Assembly: GCA_034509755.1 (NCBI GenBank)
Contig: CM067556.1
Coordinates: 42,640,045 to 42,704,044 of the forward strand
From: Anisodus tanguticus
Taxonomy: Eukaryota > Streptophyta > Magnoliopsida > Solanales > Solanaceae
Reading direction: 5' to 3'
Length of the DNA: 64,000 nucleotides
Under the pieces are notes generated by a model. It saw only the letters and a list, made by a program, of their open reading frames with translations, was not told where the DNA came from and did no database searches. Below, in pieces: positions 1 through 10,642 of the stretch. Each line of letters begins with the position of its first letter. The stretch's first letter is position 1. Position numbers and translations under genes: made by a program.

Positions 1-251
1 CCAACTATATTGAATTGCTCTATGAAACAAAAATAAGTAGGAACAACAAATGTTACATAAATAAATATCCAAATTTTGCGTAATCAGCAATGAATTATAC
101 ACATATAACTTGAAGCATAAGGGACCAACAAAACACAAAGAGAAGACAAGTATTACTTAATTGCTTACACTATGGAGAGGGGGATGCAATCCATAGCTCA
201 TTTCTTCTTCCACAATCAAAATTATGGAAAGGATAAAGTATAAATAGTCCA

Positions 252-575
252 CAGAAAAAGGGTCAAAAATATTCTCCTTGTGAAAAAAAAAATACCCCAA
301 CTATTTAAATAGGTCAATTTGTCGTCTATTTGTCCAAAATGTCATTGTTATGTTTTAGCTAGTTAAATACTCTTCATACTTTTTTTTTTTTTACGAAGTA
401 ATCCGCAGCCGCTACTTTCTCTAGTGCGCACAGGGTAAACTCCGGACTGACACAATAGCCTGCAAACTACGTCAGCCGATTAAAAATACTCTTCATACTA
501 ACTGTTGCTTTAAAATCAAGAAAAATGAGTCAAATTTTCCTTTGAACTATTTGAATGACACAGTTTGTCCTTGTT
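252..575 (+). repeat. Left TIR of the outer element, split by a SINE
   Basis: Reverse complement of this arm matches 4145-4329: shared runs include the stretch around AACTGTTGCT (opposite arm AACGGTTGCT) and the GACAAATTGACCTATTT-like segment. The arm is longer than its partner only because of the SINE insertion at 381-483. Confidence 0.6.
381..483 (-). mobile_element. SINE, 5'-truncated, minus strand
   Basis: A 12-base T run (poly-A tail read on the other strand) is followed by about 90 bp containing GTTTACCCTGTGCGCAC on the minus strand, resembling 3' parts of solanaceous SINEs. It is flanked by perfect 16-bp duplications AAATACTCTTCATACT at 365-380 and 484-499. No complete A/B-box pair is present, so it is 5'-truncated. 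The family assignment is from memory; the insertion itself is shown by the duplication and the tail. Confidence 0.75.
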
Positions 576-718
576 CAATTAGTTTTTTCTACGCAAAAGA
601 ATAAACGGTATAAGCACTTCTTCTTTTAATAAATAAAAAAGGATGACATATAATATTTTTCCTTAGATATGAACTTTTTTTATATAACTATTAAGAATTT
701 AGTTTTCTATGTTAATAA

Positions 719-3700
719 CGGAAAAGAGCCAAAAATACTCTTTAACTATTTGAAATTGCTTACATTTATACTCCGTTTGTTTTTTATATCAAAACTACTT
801 TTGCCGTCTATTTTTTTGACCACAAATTTCCTTAAAACTTTAGTTTTGCGACGGGAGCTGACATAACAATCCATCTGATTAAATTTGCTGACTTGGCAGT
901 CCAGCATGGCAAAAATCCCCTCCCGTTAAATCTATGTTTTGTTCTTCTCTATTGAACCTTGAATCACAAAAAGAAATGAAAAATATCAAAAATAATTCTT
1001 CCATTGTTCTTGTTTGAATTGTTTTCCAGACTTTGAAACTCCAATTTCAAAGTGTGCTGAAGTTTGTTTGAAGTTGTAGTTGTGCGTTGAAGGATCGAGT
1101 TCAAACACATTTTGGGTCAACGAATCTAAGATTGAAAATTTAATTCCAAAGTTGATTGTTTTTTAAAAACTTGTGACTCATTCTTTGTGTGTTGAAATTC
1201 GAAAATAGTTATAAATTTGAAAGCTTGTTGGTGAGAATTTTGTAGCTTTTGTTGGGTTCTTGAAATTGATGTCAAATTTAAAGAGATTTAATTGTACATT
1301 ACTGAAAATTACTTGGGTATTGCGATTGAACCTGAAAATTGAGCCTTTACAACCGATTTCATGGTTTGAGATTTGGTATTTGAAGATTTGATCTAAAACC
1401 CAAAAACAAAACTCCATGAAAGAGTTCTTAAAAGCATAACAAATCTGAAAATGGATTTTGTGAATTTATGTTTGATTTGATCTAAATCTTACTAGGGATT
1501 GTTGAGGTTGATGTTGTGAAGGTATGAGTGTTAAATGAGAAATGAGGGATTGTAACACCCGGACTTTAACTTTAGGATACATCGGGGTAAACACACGTGA
1601 GTTTAATGAGATTGAGGTCATTCATAAAGTTATAGAAGATTCATATCAATGTTGAAAAGGTTACGCGGGGATTAGAGGTTAAAAGAATTAGAGAAATAAG
1701 TTTCGTCAAAATTCGGAATATGGAGCAGGGTATAAAGACCATATAGAATTTTGGTCATAGGATCAAGAGCTCGGTGTATAAAAAGACAAAGTCTTGAAAA
1801 TATTTACGACTTAAATGTTTGACGACAGAGATTGAAAATAATATTTTGTGTGTGCCCCCAAAGGAGACTACGGATAAGTGTCATATCATATGACCATGAT
1901 AATGAGTATATGAAGTGTGCTAAGGCGATTAATATTTAAGTTAATTGAGATCAAGAATCAATTATGTGGGTAATTTGTTAAATATTAAATGTTAGTGGAA
2001 GACATGGAGAATAATTAGTGGTTGTTGGATAAGTGTAAATATTACACTCCACGTGGCAGCCATGGATGACCAAAATTAGTGAATAATCCCTACCATGAGA
2101 TAGGTGGCCCATCTGTGCTATCATATATGAAGAGTCATCCAAGATACTTTACATTTTTTTTATTATGAAGGATGCTAGCGTGTGTTCTTGTTTTCAAGAC
2201 AAAAAGAGAATTTGATTACTATTTTTTTGGAAGCGTCGTGGGTGTACTTCTTGCTCAATATCAACGGATTGTGAGGAAATTGACATCTTTGATTGTTCAT
2301 AAATGAATGGCAAAAACCACTAGATCCCATAAATTGACATTTCCATTCAAACTCATCCACTGATCGCAATAGTCTAATCACGCCAATTTCTATGTCAAGT
2401 TGTTGATCCTGAAAAGTAATTAAGGTTAGACGTTTATCAGAAGGATTGACTCATCATAGTCATTCGGACCTCGAATTGAGGTATGGTAAGGCAAATCATT
2501 TCTTATTTTGGCATGTTCTAAGTACGAAACGTAAACGTAATATTGTCCCATAAATTATTCTACTCTTAGTAGTTAAGGATATTCATGTTATTCACTCCTA
2601 TTTTCAAAGCATGTCTAAAATATATTCCTCAATCCTTATTGAGGTATATTGAAAAGATGTTAGTATTCATAATGTTAATCGGAGGTGAAACGACTTTACG
2701 TCACTTCGACAAACTCAGAGTGTCTCATTATCATTCGTGCATTACATTCATGTACATACCTTGACCTCAAATGAGTTATATACTCTACTATATGTATGCA
2801 TTATATATATGTATGGGGAATGGGAAAAGGGATACAGCGTTATATACGTACACCACCTGCAGCTGGTACAGATATACACGATAATGATTATGCCCACAGA
2901 GGCCGATATGATATGAAGGGATGCCTACAGAGACTTGATGGCGTTATATACGCATATGTATATGTATGACCACATTTTCATTGTGCATGACACTTAGGCA
3001 TATTATGGCCCTCAGACGCATTCTACACAGACATGGTACTTAGGTATATTATGGCCCTCAGAGGCATACTCTATTGGTTGGTTGTTTCTTGTCTCATGTT
3101 ACTTTTAGGTCTCTATTATGCTATTTTTTATGCCTGACTACTCGGTACATCAGTCGTATTGACGTCCCTTTTGTCGGGGGACGCTGCGTTTCATGCCCGT
3201 AGGCTCAGGTAGACAGGGTGACGGTCCGTACTAGTAGGTTGTTGGTCCAGCTGATATTGGAGCACTCTATTTATTTCGGAGTTACAGTCTAGTCGTCGTC
3301 CTGACCTTATGATGTCACGTACTCTTTAGAGGCTTGTAAACATATGTCTTGTGTATAGTAGTTATATATGGCTTTGTCGGCCTTGGTATGTATATGTATA
3401 TAGGTTGGGTCCTTCTGGTTACAGGATTTTACATAACTCTTTTCCAGTTTACTATTTTCATATATTAGTAGGGTATCTCATGGTGGCCCTCGTGGACCAT
3501 GAAAAATTACGGTTATATGCTAAATATATAATTAGTGGTACTCGGCAGGTAAGGTGCGGGTTCCCGTCATAGCCCTCTGGTTTAGGTCGTGACATGGATA
3601 ATTTCATTTTACCCCTTTAATTAAATTATGAGTCGGGTGTAATAAATGGGTGAGTGAATTATCGGGTATCTTTTTACACGTTAAATTATCATGTCGGCTT

Positions 3701-3834
3701 CAGTGCAAGGCTAATGTTTTGAGGGCATTTATGGTCCAAGACATAGACGACAAGGGTTGTTTTGATACCAAAATCAAACGGATGATAAATGTTGGCTATA
3801 TCGAATAGTTCGAGGACAATTTTGCATTTTTCCG
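719..3834. mobile_element. Inner TIR element (MULE-like), split by a solo LTR
   Basis: The left end CGGAAAAGAGCCAAAAATAC is matched by the reverse complement of the right end, which begins CGGAAAAATGCAAAATTGTC. The arms extend inward for over 100 bp. Flanking 9-mers TGTTAATAA (710-718) and TATTAATAA (3835-3843) match at 8 of 9 positions, a Mutator-type duplication. No transposase is seen. Without the solo LTR the element is about 1.07 kb, close in size to the related copy at 6666-7703. Confidence 0.7.
1551..3594 (+). mobile_element. Solo LTR of a Ty3/Gypsy (Tekay/Del-like) element, about 2.0 kb
   Basis: Starts TGTAACACCCGGAC and ends GGTCGTGACA, so it has TG...CA termini. The flanking 5-mers are GGGAT (1546-1550) and TGGAT (3595-3599), 4 of 5 identical. 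The interior holds the block around GACGCTGCGTTTCATGCCCG (near 3180-3200), which I recognise from chromovirus LTRs of Solanaceae. No internal domain or second LTR lies next to it, so it is the product of LTR-LTR recombination. Short reading frames inside it are not genes. Confidence 0.8.
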
Positions 3835-4144
3835 TATTAATAATAATGATTTTATTTTACTAATTCTAAGAATGACATACTAACCGAAATCAAACTTTAA
3901 TTGTAACTTTAAGTAATTTCATATTTCAGTTGAAGGTCGGCCAATGGTTTTGAAAGAAAATAGTAGAGTAAATATTTAGTAGGAAATTAATGTTGGTAAT
4001 TGAACTTCATATAAAATATAAAATTGGCATGTATAAACTTTATAATTTTAAATAGACAAAATAGCCTCATAATATTCAATATAAGTTTTTGCTTAATTTT
4101 TTACAATTAAAACACTTGTCCCAAATTATAAATGGTGGGTAAAA

Positions 4145-4329
4145 CTGCCTCATTTCGATTAATTCAAGGGCAAAAGTGACTCATTTCCCTTTGTTTTGGA
4201 GCAACCGTTAGTATGAAGGATATTTTGAGCTATTTGACTAGTTGAAGGATATTTTCGAGTGAAAAAACATAATGGAGGACAAAATTAACCTATTTCAAAT
4301 AGATCTGGTGCATTTTCGATCCTTTTCCC
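4145..4329 (-). repeat. Right TIR of the outer element
   Basis: Inverted partner of the left arm. It contains the uninterrupted version of the SINE target (positions 4210-4225), so it records the sequence before the SINE arrived. Confidence 0.6.
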
Positions 4330-4953
4330 AATAGTAAGAATGGTCCTTAATATATAAGGGTTAAACTAGTGTAGTCCTTAGTATATATACTACATAAACA
4401 ATCCTTAATATTTAGGCATAAGACATATACATATAAATTATGGCGAAATTATCAAATACACACCTAAACTATGTGAAGGTCCTATTACACCATGTGTTTA
4501 TTTTTTCATGCTATTTATCTCTTCACTAATTATCTGAAAAAGAAAATAAGTTAAAAATAACATGTGCATACACACGTTATGCAAGACCAAAAAGAGGGGT
4601 TTGGGGTTATTTTATCACTTTTGGCTACTGAGTCTTGAATTTGGGCGACTCAAAAGACGGATTTCATCACCAAAGATTGATCAAGGGATTTCAACTTATT
4701 TTCGAATAATTATTTTAATTATTCATTAATTTCAACGCCTAGTTTATGGATGCACATGTATGCAACAAGGAGTAAATTGCAAGTTTATTTTATGGATGAT
4801 TTGAACAAATAGGATACTTATGTACAATTCTTTAAGTTTCCCCATTTAAATAAGCTTAGCTAAAATAGTGACAGGAAACGGATAAGGAAAATGAGCAATT
4901 AAAGAGAAAAATGTAATAAATTTAGAATAGGCCATTTGATACCAATATTTATA
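4330..4953. other. AT-rich spacer, no gene seen
   Basis: No coding potential, RNA gene or clear element boundary. Around 4440-4500 a stretch resembles TIR sequence of other solanaceous MITEs (AAATTATCAAATACACACC), but I cannot find its partner. Confidence 0.4.
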
Positions 4954-6038
4954 GGAAAAGGGACATGGTGTGGCCACTAGAAAAAAAAGGCCTCATTTTA
5001 AGTGAATGATTCGAAATAGCCATTAGGCTCCAAATAAAGACAACTAGCTCATTTATCACAAAGAATAGGGCATCAGATTTCTTAAGCGCTCAACACTTTT
5101 CACTTTGTTTTCTTCTCTACACTCTCTGATCTCCCACCTTTCTGCCGTTGTGCCGTCGCCGCTCACTATTGGTTGGATATTTACAAACCAAGAAAGTTAT
5201 CTTTCTTCTATTTTGAAAAGATCTCTCTTTTGGAATGAAGCAAGAGATTGATTATTTGTTAAAGCACTCAAAAGTTTCAAAGAATCAAACAGAGGAAATA
5301 CAAAATGAAAAATTAGGTTTTACATTACAAAGGCTATTTATGATATGATGATCTAGAATTTCAATAAAGAGAATGTTGTCTTCTATTGAATCTTAGTCCG
5401 CACTTCTTTTTCTATGATTGTGAAATCATCAGATCTATATATGTTTGGTACAAATCTGACCGAACAAATTTTCCGGCGGTCTCCATTTTTTTCGGTAATC
5501 TTTGCCTGTACATAAATAGTGTATAATAACTATATAATATGTGTATCATTAGTGTGTATATAGACACTGATTATACATTGATTATATATTTATTATATAT
5601 TATTATACACAAATTATATAAAAATGATACATTTTTCCTACATATACTGTAGGGATACATATTCTATACATCAATGATACTGAATCTGTACGTATGATAT
5701 ATTTTATACATTTTCTATACACATAGTAGATTAATACATATTCTATATACATAGTGATACAACTTTATACGTTTTCTATACGTATGATACATTTTATACA
5801 TATTCTATACACATAGTAATACAGTTTGATACGTTTTCTATAAGTATGATATATTTTTTATACATATACAGTAGTGATACATATTTTATACAACAATTAC
5901 ACAGTTCTATACATATGCTAAGATTAGTTAAAAATGGCTACAAAATGAAATTATTTTGAAAAAGGTAAAAAATGACTTTTAAAATTCTTGAGTTATTGAA
6001 TGTCAATAGTTTCACCCATGGCTAGTTATGTCCTTTAA
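4954..6038. mobile_element. Possible degenerate TIR element
   Basis: The left margin GGAAAAGGGACATGGTGTGGCC and the right margin, reversed (AAAGGACATAACTAGCC), are loosely inverted copies of each other. The interior carries a C-rich stretch near 5100-5165 that resembles a transcript leader and could be captured host sequence. The match is weak and no duplication was found. Confidence 0.3.
5620..5925. repeat. Degenerate TATACA-rich minisatellite
   Basis: Repeated variants of GTATGATAYATTTTATACAT followed by a CTATACACATAGT tail occur at about 5692, 5782 and 5845, with shorter ATACATATTCTATAC modules between. Spacing is irregular, so this is a decayed higher-order repeat rather than a clean satellite. 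Confidence 0.55.
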
Positions 6039-6511
6039 AAGTGCTATAAACCGAACACTCCATTTATCCAACAAATAGAACCTAATCTATAGGAATATAT
6101 ATATTTTTTATTTCTTAGAATTCAAATATTTCAAGATATAAAATATGAATCATGTCAGTAGATATGATTTTTTAATAAAATTTAAAGCATTTTAATAAAA
6201 TTTAGCTTTAGGACCCTAATGTTCACCCCTAATTTAAAGTAATACTCCTAAATTCTAAGTAGTTCCTCTCTTGTTAGTGTACTCGTGGTACGAGTTTGTC
6301 GTAGTACTCGTGCAAGAACACTACTAACACATAATCATAATATAACTATATTTACAAATATTCAAGTGTGGTATGATATATTTTAAGTTTCAAGTGCACT
6401 AGATTAAACAAAAAATAAATCATATTAAGTTAAATCAAGAGAAAGGATTCTTAATTAAAATTTGTGGCTTCTTTTATATTATCAAACGGAAGTGGAATGT
6501 AACAATTAAAA
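6039..6511. other. AT-rich spacer, no gene seen
   Basis: No ORF or RNA signal. A short imperfect palindrome built on TACTCGTG lies near 6280-6325. Confidence 0.4.
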
Positions 6512-8652
6512 GGGAAAAGGGTCAAAAATACTCATCTACTTTCTTTTATTAGTTAAGTTTGTCATCCATTACAAGTTGGGGCTATTTATACCCTTGCCGT
6601 TATCAAAGTTAACAAAATTACTCTTCAATTGGATGAAATCCCCCAAATCAACCTCAATTCCTAATCGGAAAAGGGCCAAAAATACCCTCAAACTATCCGA
6701 AATAGACCACATATACCGTCCATTTGTTTTTGGCACCAAAAGAGCCCTTGTCGTCACTCCAAGGGACCACAAATGCCCCTCTCGTTAACGGACTGTCACA
6801 AATGCTGACATGGCTATCCTCCTAGGCAGTCCACATGGCTAAAGTTCCTCTCCCCTTTAAATCAATGCTTTCTTCCCCAAATTAGAACCCTAATTTCATA
6901 GAAAATGATTTCTTTCCCACTATATAAAGATGCCTAATAAACTACATTCTAGATTGAGCAAACGTTAGAAGACATAGTCTGGAATTTGGGTTATAATTCC
7001 TCGACTATATAATCAGATAATTTAAGTTGGATAAAATCGTACGTAGGCGCCTCAGAATATGAGTCTCTAAGTAAAAATAGAGTCCATTATATTTTTCATT
7101 ATTCAAACTTTCAAATCAAGATCCACACGGCCTAAGTCCAAATCCTTAATGTATTCCAAGTATATTTCTTTTCAATATAAAATAAACTAACATACTCCAA
7201 ATCAAATTTCTAAATTATAATAAAAAATTCGACTACCATTTCCATTATTGTCGATCATTCAACCGAGGGAAATGTGTACAGTATATACGTAGTAGTTTTG
7301 AAAAGTAGTCTTTTTGGATTCTAATTGGTAAAAGTTCAGTTTTAATTGATTTGCGCCTCACAAATTGCAATGTAACTTAGAAAAGTGCTCCTAAAATTTA
7401 GGGGATTAAATTATCTAACCAAAAATTTCAGCAGGGAAGAAAATTATTTTCCCTCAAATTAGAGTTCTAATTTGGAGAAGAAAGCATTGATTATAAGGAA
7501 AGATGGGTTTTAGCTAGGTGGACAGTCATGTCACCATTTTTTTCCACGTCGGACTGCCCAATCAGTATTTGTGGCAGTCCGTTAACGAGAGAGGCATTTG
7601 TGGTCCCTTAGAGTGACGGCGATGACTCTTTTGGTACCAAAAACAAATGGAGGGTATATGTGGTCTATTTCGAATAGTTCGAGGATAGTTTTGGCCTTTT
7701 CCGTTCCCTAGTTTCAATTAATATTACTCAGTCTTCCCTTTTTAACCCGACCCACCTAATTGAAACAACCCATAGGAATTGAACTCTTCCAACTGCCTTT
7801 CCCATTTTCATTTTTTCTCAACTTCATTTACACAGTCCACGCATAGAATTATGATCTCTGCATGATTAGTATGTAATCACTAAATCAACAAAATTTAAAC
7901 TAGCTAGACCAAATATATGGACATACTCTCAAACTTGACATGATATTTTAATTTGACACTTCATCTTTGCTTCCTACCTATTAAACTCACATGCTAAAAA
8001 AAATTATGCATTTAAGGACACAACTTTTAAATATTTATTATGAGAAATGTTTGGAGAAAAAGGGCTATGCTGGGCAGGGCTAACTGCCGGGGAGTCTGTT
8101 GAGCATATTCATCAAGAAGAAGGAGATCATAATTCAATTCATATTGGTTATGGTGACGCAATGATCAGATATGAAGGATAGAGAAATAGACCGATGGGAG
8201 CCATAGAGGAAAAAATGGAAATGGGGAAGCTAGTTGGAACTTGGAAGAGTTCAACTCAATGGGCTTTTTTTTTAATTAGGTGGTCATTAAAATCGGGTAA
8301 TTTTAAGTAAAATTGGTAATTGAGGTTGGTTTATAGATTCATCAAATTAAAGGGTAATTTTGTTAACTTACCGGTAGGGTATAAATAACATCAACTTGTA
8401 ACGGAGGACAAACTTAACAAATAAAAATAGAAAAAATGATCAAAATTCATAAATTGGTTATTTTTGTCCTCCGCTACAAGTTGGGGCCAAATCTATCCCT
8501 CTCATTATAAATTGGGGCTAAATATACATTTACCGTTAACAAAATATTCAAAAATACATCTACCGTTAGCAAACTAATTTTAAAATGAGGGGTATTTTTT
8601 GACCACTTTTCCCATAAAAAAAGTAGAGGGGATATTTTTTTACCCTTTTCCC
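6512..8652. mobile_element. Outer TIR element of a second nested pair
   Basis: Left end GGGAAAAGGGTCAAAAATAC; the right end is its inverse, ACCCTTTTCCC at 8642-8652. A longer inverted match joins 6520-6630 with 8350-8455, including GACAAACTTAACAAATAAAA at 8412-8431. The outside flanks show only a poor 9-bp match. No transposase is seen. The right arm appears duplicated or internally rearranged, with related segments at 8350-8455 and 8460-8652. Confidence 0.55.
6666..7703. mobile_element. Inner TIR element, about 1.04 kb (MULE-like)
   Basis: The left arm 6666-6880 and right arm 7478-7703 are inverted copies about 215 bp long, ending CGGAAAAGGGCC and GGCCTTTTCCG. Arms share the unit containing GTTAACGGACTGTCACAAAT (left, about 6784-6803) and its inverse (right). 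Flanks ATTCCTAAT and TTCCCTAGT match at 6 of 9 positions. The middle is non-coding. The short ORFs on both strands of the arms are by-products of the inverted repeat. Confidence 0.7.
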
Positions 8653-8795
8653 GTTATAAAATGGTTGAATACGTAAGTAATTTAATGCAAATTTTGTTGA
8701 TCTGATAAATGGTACAGAAAACATAAAAAAGAAAAATCAAATTGTAATTAAGGGAATTCATGATGACAGTGAATCTGAGCCGTTGGTAATTTTGT

Positions 8796-8862
8796 TGGGC
8801 TTCAGAAATGACACCCAAACCCTAGCTAGCGTCCTTCCTCTGCTTATATAATATAATATAAT
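8796..8862 (+). promoter_or_regulatory. Telo-box / Site II promoter of the snoRNA cluster
   Basis: A TGGGCT Site II-like element (8796-8801) precedes a perfect telo-box AAACCCTA (8817-8824) and a TATA stretch (about 8843-8862). In plants this combination marks promoters of ribosomal-protein and snoRNA genes. It is placed correctly for the box C/D candidates downstream. Confidence 0.6.
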
Positions 8863-8991
8863 AAAGCACGAAGCGGCGCCGTTTCAGCAGAAAGCTTTAT
8901 ATGTTTTATTATCACCATTTCTTCACTTTCTTATTTAAATTTTCCTTCATCTTAATTGGTTATTGAGAGGGTCGCCCCAGTGAGTCCAATC

Positions 8992-9153
8992 TTTGGATGT
9001 CATAAATGGTGATTGACGCATCATATCTGATTCCTTCTTTTTTCTTTATTTGGTTAATTTTGGCTAAATTTATGAGAGGGAAAATGATGGTTTTTTATTG
9101 CATTCCATATTTGGATGCAAAAAGTAGTGATTGACTCAGTATGTCTGATTCTT
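8992..9153 (+). repeat. Duplicated short block in the snoRNA transcript region
   Basis: TTTGGATG, then eight variable bases, then GTGATTGAC, then a variable tail ending TCTGATTC occurs at 8992-9033 and again at about 9110-9151. The end resembles a D box (CTGA) but the C-box-like GTGATTG is poor. They may be decayed or atypical box C/D RNAs. The repeat is visible; the function is not. Confidence 0.4.
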
Positions 9154-9227
9154 CTCTCAACACTAATATTAAAATTCATATTTGCCCTGTTATTATAATA
9201 TATTCTTTAAGAGGAAGATATGCAAAA

Positions 9228-9305
9228 AGATGTGATGATACTTATCCACCTATTCTGTAGGATTTTCAGTGATGAATTCAAAAACATGCACTACCATCTG
9301 ATTTT
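9228..9305 (+). ncRNA. Box C/D snoRNA candidate with an 18S rRNA guide
   Basis: Box C GTGATGA is at 9232-9238, box C' GTGATGA at 9269-9275 and box D CTGA at 9298-9301, giving a normal 78-nt layout. The guide just upstream of box D, CATGCACTACC, can pair with the conserved small-subunit rRNA stretch GGTGGTGCATG, with one G-U pair. As I remember it, this is the 18S site served by human SNORD32. It should act in the nucleolus with fibrillarin in 2'-O-methylation. The rRNA comparison is from memory. Confidence 0.6.
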
Positions 9306-9321
9306 TTATTCTGTGATGCAA

Positions 9322-9391
9322 TCAATGATGAAACTTTTCCAATACAGCTGATTTTACAGTGATTAGCATTCACCATCTTTGGGCTGAGGTG
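9322..9391 (+). ncRNA. Box C/D snoRNA candidate with a 25S rRNA guide (U32/U51-like target)
   Basis: Box C ATGATGA is at 9325-9331, D' CTGA at 9348-9351, C' GTGATTA at 9359-9365 and D CTGA at 9384-9387. The guide TTCACCATCTTT, a few bases upstream of box D, is complementary over 12 nt to the conserved large-subunit rRNA sequence AAAGATGGTGAA, which I recall as the 28S target of human SNORD32 (and of U51-type RNAs). It lies directly after the 18S-guide candidate, so the two probably share one precursor. Terminal stem pairing is weak by eye. Confidence 0.65.
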
Positions 9392-9662
9392 TTTGATTTT
9401 TGCTCTTTAGTTAGAAAGAATCTTAAATGCCCAGAGTCTCCATTGTGTCTGTCTGGATGTTTCGGTCATTTAGCTTCTCTGTTACTTTAACCCTGTTTGC
9501 TCCATTGTACTGTATGTCACCCTTTTTTTTTTATGTTTAATGTCATTGCCATGGATCAACTTTAAATGTGTTAATAAGTACATCACTGAGAAAACAAAAA
9601 AAAACAATTTTTTTTTTACCTTTCATAATTGAATAATTAGTGTTCATATACGTCATAGATAG

Positions 9663-10642
9663 TTTTGAGTGATTGAGTTTATTCCGTCTTTAATGATTTA
9701 AACACGTGGGGATCGTATGTCGGAAACATTATTTCTTCGCACATGCATAATCTACTAAGTGAGTATATGATATTAGTGTCAAGTATCGTCAAATTTCGTT
9801 AAGAAATGAAAGAGATATTGGTACACAACGTAAGTTGTTTGAGACATGAAAAGATGAAGTGTTTTTGGCCAAAAATTACAAATCTCCCTCATTGGTAGAA
9901 GAATTGATCAATATATAAGCTCTAAGTTTGAGTAAGAGTTTGGGACCCCAAGGGGTAACCCATGTGTTTAGAAGGGAGAGGACCTAGGTGAGCTTGGGTT
10001 CGGGGCTAAGCTCCACGCACGCCGCCGTCCGGTATGGGCTCAGGTCACAGGCTGTCTTTCGTAATTTTATTTTTAGTCCCTGATGTGTTTCTTATTTACA
10101 TTTTGGACCTAAATGTTTCCGACACGTTGCAACTAACGGTCAGATTCACCCCTCTTCTTCCTTATATAATAAACTCATCTGTTCAAGTTCGAAATATACG
10201 AAATACAGAACTGAAAACACACAGACGACAATATATACAAACACAATGTCTTCTGTTTTGTTCGACCTACACATAATATTTCTGTTCTGTTCGATCTACA
10301 AACACAGAAACATATACACAACCAGAAACTCTTTCTCTCTTCTGTTTTCTTTTGAATTATAGAATCAGAAAGACACAAAGTCTTTTATTCTGATTCGAAA
10401 CACAAAAACTCTTCTATCACAAACAGACATAAATCAGCAATATGTTCTATATTCATTGACTTCGCTGGGATCAATATAGTTTGCTTTGCTTTGTTGATAG
10501 TTGATGTTTTATCTCGGGAGACTATTTTCTATTACCGTAAAAGCATATATACGGGACAATTTTGTCTTAAAGACAGAGAGCCATCTCTCGACTCAGCTTT
10601 CTTTTTGTTTAACCTTTCGGATACTACACCATTTTTCCTACA
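9663..10642 (+). repeat. 5' LTR of element A, missing its first bases
   Basis: Aligns with the 3' LTR at 15860-16912 and ends with the same CCTACA. The expected TGTTGGAAAT start is absent: the match begins at TTTTGAGTGATTGAG, directly after the GATAG flank. The sequence complementary to the primer-site position is mutated here (AATTTTGTCTTAAA near 10560-10575). The 80-residue and 64-residue frames inside are not genes. Confidence 0.75.

Larger units (their letters stand above)
252..4329. mobile_element. Outer long-TIR DNA transposon (MULE/foldback-like), host of a nested stack
   Basis: The left end reads AGAAAAAGGGTCAAAAAT and the right end, reversed, reads GGGAAAAGGATCGAAAAT. The similarity continues inward for roughly 200 bp once a SINE is removed from the left arm. 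Outside flanks share AATAGT in a possible 9-bp duplication (AATAGTCCA against AATAGTAAG). No transposase is visible. The interior holds a second TIR element and a Gypsy solo LTR. Long TIRs with 9-bp duplications fit Mutator-like or foldback elements; the class is inferred. It belongs to a family that recurs at 6512-8652. Confidence 0.6.

Noticed and set aside
1178..1417. 79-codon minus-strand frame
   Set aside because: Lies in the interior of a TIR element with no domain, and the sequence around it is decayed non-coding DNA.
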